Notes under the pieces: generated by a model
Told to the model about the DNA's origin: nothing
The model's input: only the letters and a program-made list of their open reading frames with translations
The model's database searches: none
Part shown: positions 13,172-14,326 of the stretch, one piece after another
Layout of the letters: each line of letters starts with the position of its first letter
How positions within the stretch are numbered: the first letter of the stretch is position 1
Position numbers and translations under genes: made by a program
Origin: Thermocladium sp. UBA166
Lineage (GTDB): Archaea; Thermoproteota; Thermoprotei; Thermoproteales; Thermocladiaceae
NCBI GenBank assembly: GCA_002508315.1
Contig: DAHE01000032.1
Span: forward strand, 1-14,326
Reading direction: 5' to 3'
DNA length: 14,326 nucleotides

Positions 13172-13789
13172 ATGATGCGTTCACGGTCATTCATGGATAG
13201 ATGGGGCACAACGCTCCAGATATTCATAATAAATAGCGTCATCTCGATACCGGCCCTCGCCAGCGTCTCCATAGGCAACCTATTCACGTCCCTCTTCGCG
13301 GTTTACAGGCCCTGGTTCCTCATCTCCTCAAATCCGCTTGTCCCGAACGTGCTGGGGATCTTCATGTCAATGTTCTACGACCCCACCTTCCTGGATTACT
13401 TCTTCAACATGTTGACCCTCTGGTTCATAGGTCCATTCTTCGAGTCAAGGTTCGGGACAAGGCTTTTCTGGGAGGTGTACGCCGTGAGCGGCATAGTGGC
13501 TGCCTTATCCGTCTACATCTACCCACCGCTCACCGCAATAGCAGGCGCAAGCGGGGCGCTTTTCGGGATAGTGGGGTTCATGATAGCCAGCCCGTATAGG
13601 TGGGCCATTCTATCCAACCCGATCAACATAATATCTATAATATTCCTGCTAAGCCCCTTGGCGGCGGGCTACGGCATAGCCTACCTAGGCCACCTACTGG
13701 GATTCGCGGTTGGCCTAGCGCTCGGCTTTTACTGGAGCAGGAGGTTGGTGTACAGAAGGACGTATAGGGTTCGCTGGGGACCGTATTAG
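13172..13789 (+). CDS. Rhomboid-family intramembrane serine protease
   Basis: A 205-residue polytopic protein with about six membrane segments. The catalytic serine is Ser127 in GASGALFG (125-132) and the partner histidine is His174 in YLGHLLGFAVG. The segment FFNMLTLWFIGPFFESRFG (77-95) matches the family's second membrane helix with its conserved Asn79 (oxyanion) and Glu91; the His that often sits four residues before this Asn is Asp75 here. These enzymes cut transmembrane substrates within the membrane. Start: ATG 13172 (immediately followed by ATG 13175) fits the TATA box; the frame is open further upstream to 13094, but that would place the start beyond the promoter. The stop overlaps that of the convergent small gene by two bases. 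The natural substrate is unknown. Confidence 0.9.
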   Translation: MMRSRSFMDRWGTTLQIFIINSVISIPALASVSIGNLFTSLFAVYRPWFLISSNPLVPNVLGIFMSMFYDPTFLDYFFNMLTLWFIGPFFESRFGTRLFWEVYAVSGIVAALSVYIYPPLTAIAGASGALFGIVGFMIASPYRWAILSNPINIISIIFLLSPLAAGYGIAYLGHLLGFAVGLALGFYWSRRLVYRRTYRVRWGPY

Positions 13790-14073
13790 GGCCTTATGGA
13801 GAAGGACGAGGAGCAGGAAGTCTCCCCCGCAATGCAGCGAACCACGTACTGGCCTGGGGGAACCATGTCCCCATCCCCGTATTGATCCCACACCACAGTG
13901 GTGCTCTCCCCCGGCCTTAATAATTGATTCACTTGCTTCTCAACGCTTGCCCCGTTGCCCTCTATGATGCACTCGCCGACCCGTATCGAACCGTCCCCGA
14001 CGTTGCTGATTATGATGAAAATCATCTCGCCCCTAGCGTAGTAATCGCTGCTTAACTGAAGCTTGCACCTCAT
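13786..14073 (-). CDS. Small Ig-like beta protein, coupled to the UbiD-family gene
   Basis: A 95-residue protein with alternating beta strands (RCKLQLSSDYYARGEMIFIIISNV, SIRVGECIIEG, LLRPGESTTVVWDQY, VPPGQYVVRC) and no signal peptide. The LRPGES...W...PPGQYVV pattern is typical of Ig-like beta-sandwich domains of the CARDB or BsuPI kind; the exact family is not clear. Four Cys (3, 35, 80, 87) could form disulfides, which are common in cytosolic proteins of some Thermoproteales. The start is ATG 14073, because it overlaps the UbiD-family stop as ATGA and has a GAGGAGGTG ribosome-binding site about 7 bases upstream; GTG 14082 would lie on that site. Co-translation with a decarboxylase is unexpected, and a functional link is unknown. 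Confidence 0.65.
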   Translation of the reverse strand: MRCKLQLSSDYYARGEMIFIIISNVGDGSIRVGECIIEGNGASVEKQVNQLLRPGESTTVVWDQYGDGDMVPPGQYVVRCIAGETSCSSSFSIRP

Positions 14074-14326
14074 TGCCCCCACCTCCTCAGGATTTCCTCA
14101 ACTATCGCCCCAACCCTCCCCTCAACCGCTGGGTCGGTGACAGCGTCCTCAGGGTACTGCTTCCCACCGTACTCCTCCGGCAGCTTCCTAGTCGCATCTA
14201 TGCCCACCTTGCTCCCCAGGTTGGGGGTGGGGGTGGATGGGTCGAGCTCCTCCGTTGGGTAGTCGCTGAGCACCAACACGTCCCTGGCGGGATTAACGTG
14301 GGCCGAGACGGCGTATAGGACTTGAT
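14070..14326 (-). CDS. UbiD-family decarboxylase, C-terminal end (5' end outside window)
   Basis: The last 85 codons of a leftward gene that enters from the right edge. The visible residues match the UbiD C-terminus: YAVSAHVNPARDVLVLSDY, then ELDPSTPTPNLGSKVGIDATRKLPEE, GGKQYPEDAVTDPAVEGRV and a final helix ending RRWGQ. The family decarboxylates aromatic or alpha,beta-unsaturated acids, using prenylated FMN made by UbiX; archaeal members include enzymes of lipid quinone and isoprenoid paths. Catalytic residues lie upstream, outside the window, so substrate cannot be judged. Its TGA overlaps the ATG of the small beta-protein gene. Confidence 0.88.
   Translation of the reverse strand, partial: QVLYAVSAHVNPARDVLVLSDYPTEELDPSTPTPNLGSKVGIDATRKLPEEYGGKQYPEDAVTDPAVEGRVGAIVEEILRRWGQ

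Overview
The window looks like chromosomal DNA of a thermophilic archaeon of the Thermoproteota (Crenarchaeota). Arg is mostly AGG and Ile mostly ATA. Almost every first gene of a transcription unit has a TATA-like box centred about 24-28 bases before its start codon, the pattern of leaderless archaeal transcripts. The content also fits: archaeal PAC2 protein, DUF1286-like membrane protein, UPF0145 protein. G+C is high (a hand-counted stretch of lipA is about 62%), except for the first 311 bases, which are about 41%. I cannot name the genus; a member of the Thermoproteales or a similar aerobic or microaerophilic, possibly acidophilic lineage is a guess.

Left edge (1-423): the start of a leftward gene for a ChrB-type chromate-resistance domain protein, AT-rich and possibly foreign, divergent from lipA.

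Lipoate / 2-oxoacid dehydrogenase block (424-7097): lipA (lipoyl synthase), E2 and E3 as an overlapping pair, lipB (octanoyl transferase) on the opposite strand, and E1 alpha and E1 beta as a tight pair. This is a complete lipoyl-dependent 2-oxoacid dehydrogenase complex together with the two enzymes that build lipoyl groups on E2. E1 alpha has a sequence around its phosphorylation-type loop that resembles branched-chain 2-oxoacid dehydrogenases.

Middle (7116-9182): a UPF0145/YbjQ protein, a PAC2-family protein (proteasome-assembly-chaperone fold) and a polytopic DUF1286/YdjM-like membrane protein.

Uncharacterised module (9222-11806): a 23-bp imperfect palindrome occurs twice, as exact inverted copies, at 9222-9244 and 11784-11806. 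Between them lie a contiguous two-gene unit (a protein with two winged-helix-like segments, then an AAA-type P-loop ATPase), a divergent gene of unknown family, and a TusA-like small protein whose catalytic Cys position is His. The divergent promoter region holds a perfect palindrome, AATTGATCAATT. This module is the best candidate here for something undescribed.

Right side (11871-14326): an M24-family (creatinase/prolidase) protein that has lost three of the five usual metal ligands, a divergent rhomboid-family intramembrane protease, a 95-residue Ig-like beta protein, and the C-terminal end of a UbiD-family decarboxylase that runs off the window and overlaps the 95-residue gene by ATGA.

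I saw no tRNA, rRNA, CRISPR array, transposase or integrase.
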